The notes under the pieces are model-generated. The model searched no databases. It was not told the origin of the DNA and was given only the letters and a program-made list of their open reading frames with translations. From contig CAYTAG010000078.1 of assembly GCA_964435625.1 (NCBI GenBank), forward strand, positions 1-13,806: 13,806 nt of DNA, in the 5' to 3' direction. Of this stretch, positions 13,034 through 13,806 are shown piece by piece. Every line of letters starts with the position of its first letter. Position 1 is the stretch's first letter. Source of the stretch: PXRE01 sp964435625. Lineage in GTDB: Archaea; Halobacteriota; Halobacteria; Halobacteriales; PXRE01. The translations under genes were made by a program, and so were the position numbers.

Positions 13034-13312
13034 ATGTCACCGACCGTCGACGACCTCCGCAACGAGATTCGCCAAGCCGTGGGGAGACACGAACGCATCG
13101 AGTCGACCGCGTTCACCAAGGAGGCGCTCGCGGCGATCTGTGAGGCCGTCGACGACGAGATCGAGTCGGACCGTCTGCCGCCCAAATCCCGGATGCGAGC
13201 GGGGATACTCCGGAACGTCGGGATTCGGGACGACGCCGATCCCGAAGACGCCGAGCGTCCGTTCCGGAAAGCGGAACTGGAGTCGATCGTCGCCGCGCTT
13301 CGAGACGACTAA
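13034..13312 (+). CDS. Small conserved-type haloarchaeal protein of unknown function
   Basis: I do not recognise a named family in this 92-residue, charged, soluble protein. It appears fully helical: TVDDLRNEIRQAVG (about 4-17), FTKEALAAICEAVDDEI (about 27-43), a basic central segment RLPPKSRMRAGILRNVGI (about 47-64), then an acidic linker DDADPEDAE and a last helix FRKAELESIVAALRDD. The basic centre and helical outline could suit nucleic-acid or partner binding, but this is speculation. There is no membrane segment or cysteine cluster. Base composition and acidity match the chromosome, and a TATA-like element fits the ATG. It is divergent from the GIDE-like gene (106 bases between the starts) and converges with the acetyl-CoA synthetase gene, 30 bases apart. 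It is probably a real, independently transcribed gene. Confidence 0.7.
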   Translation: MSPTVDDLRNEIRQAVGRHERIESTAFTKEALAAICEAVDDEIESDRLPPKSRMRAGILRNVGIRDDADPEDAERPFRKAELESIVAALRDD

Positions 13313-13342
13313 CCGCCGCCCCCAAGGGGGTCGGCTGGACCG

Positions 13343-13806
13343 TCACCTGGCCTGCTCGATTTCCTCAAGCGCCTCCGGATTCTCGATGGAGGACATGTCC
13401 CCGAGGTCCTCGCCGGTGTAGGTCGCCTCGACGGCCCGGCGGATGATCTTGCCGGACTGCGTTTTGGGGAACTGGTCGACGAACAGCACCTCGCGCGGGC
13501 GGAACGGCTTGCCCAGTTCTTCCCCGACCACCTCGCGGACCTCCTCGCGGAGGTCCGCGCTCTCCTCGTAGCCCTCCTCGACGACGACGTAGAGGACGAC
13601 GGCGGTGCCGGTGGTATCGTCGGGCGCGCCGACGGCGGCGGCCTGGTTGACGCCTTCGTGTTCCATTGCGGCGCCCTCGACCTCGGCGGGGCCGACCTTC
13701 CGCCCCGCCACGTTCAGCGCGTCGTCGGCGCGGCCGTGGAGGAACCAGAACCCGTCTTCGTCCTTCTGGGCCCAGTCGCCGTGGTCCCACATCGGCGGGT
13801 CCTCGA
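13343..13806 (-). CDS. acs: Acetyl-CoA synthetase (AMP-forming), C-terminal part, cut by the window end
   Basis: Cytoplasmic enzyme that joins acetate (or a related short acid) to CoA using ATP. The frame is still open at the last base, so its start lies beyond the window. The 154 visible residues begin just before the hinge: HGDWAQKDEDGFWFLHGRADD holds the conserved Asp that binds the ribose of AMP, and the hinge to the C-terminal domain follows. AGRKVGPAEVE is the A8-type loop. GKPFRP and then PKTQSGKIIRR near the end hold the catalytic lysine of the adenylation step. The tail GEDLGDMSSIENPEALEEI matches short-chain acyl-CoA synthetases. No defect is visible. Propionyl-CoA or another short-chain synthetase is possible; the acetate assignment rests on overall resemblance. 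Confidence 0.9.
   Translation of the reverse strand, partial: EDPPMWDHGDWAQKDEDGFWFLHGRADDALNVAGRKVGPAEVEGAAMEHEGVNQAAAVGAPDDTTGTAVVLYVVVEEGYEESADLREEVREVVGEELGKPFRPREVLFVDQFPKTQSGKIIRRAVEATYTGEDLGDMSSIENPEALEEIEQAR

Noticed and set aside
1..13806. CRISPR array, toxin-antitoxin, restriction or defence island
   Set aside because: No regularly spaced repeats and no nuclease, methylase or toxin-like domains were seen in any convincing frame.

Overview
The window looks like chromosomal DNA of a haloarchaeon (class Halobacteria). The coding sequence is GC-rich, the proteins are very acidic, and most genes have a TATA-like element centred about 27-29 bases upstream of the start codon, as expected for leaderless haloarchaeal transcripts. 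Several families are also typical of haloarchaea: an ArsR-like regulator with zinc ribbons, a GIDE-like membrane protein and a Tat lipoprotein binding protein. No RNA gene, CRISPR array or intact insertion sequence was seen.

Layout. (a) 1-3011: the end of dnaK and a complete dnaJ, both on +. They are separated by about 1 kb of much AT-richer DNA that carries one unrecognised membrane protein on the opposite strand (1009-1575). (b) 3030-6111: an S9-family serine peptidase and, upstream of it on the same strand, a winged-helix/zinc-ribbon regulator. A long inverted repeat sits in the peptidase promoter, and part of the same word recurs at the regulator's own promoter. A NUDIX gene lacking its N-terminal strands starts almost head-to-head with the regulator. 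(c) 6215-8220: half of an acyl-CoA-synthetase-like protein, an alpha/beta hydrolase, and the 3' end of a broken polyhydroxyalkanoate synthase gene. (d) 8311-12555: a complete polyamine-type (PotABCD-like) ABC importer. The ATPase is transcribed divergently from the binding protein and the two permeases. (e) 12589-13806: a GIDE-like membrane protein that stops early, a small unrecognised acidic protein, and the C-terminal part of an acetyl-CoA synthetase that runs off the window.

How the parts relate. DnaK and DnaJ are one chaperone machine. The importer genes form a functional set: binding lipoprotein outside, two permeases in the membrane, ATPase inside. The peptidase and regulator may form a small regulon, inferred from a shared DNA word. 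The most notable structural point is that the importer block lies between two truncated genes (a phaC remnant on one side, a shortened GIDE-like gene on the other). This suggests the block arrived, or the region was rearranged, with loss of flanking DNA. I did not find a clearly new multi-gene system. The best leads are the peptidase/regulator operator and the scarred edges of the transporter block.
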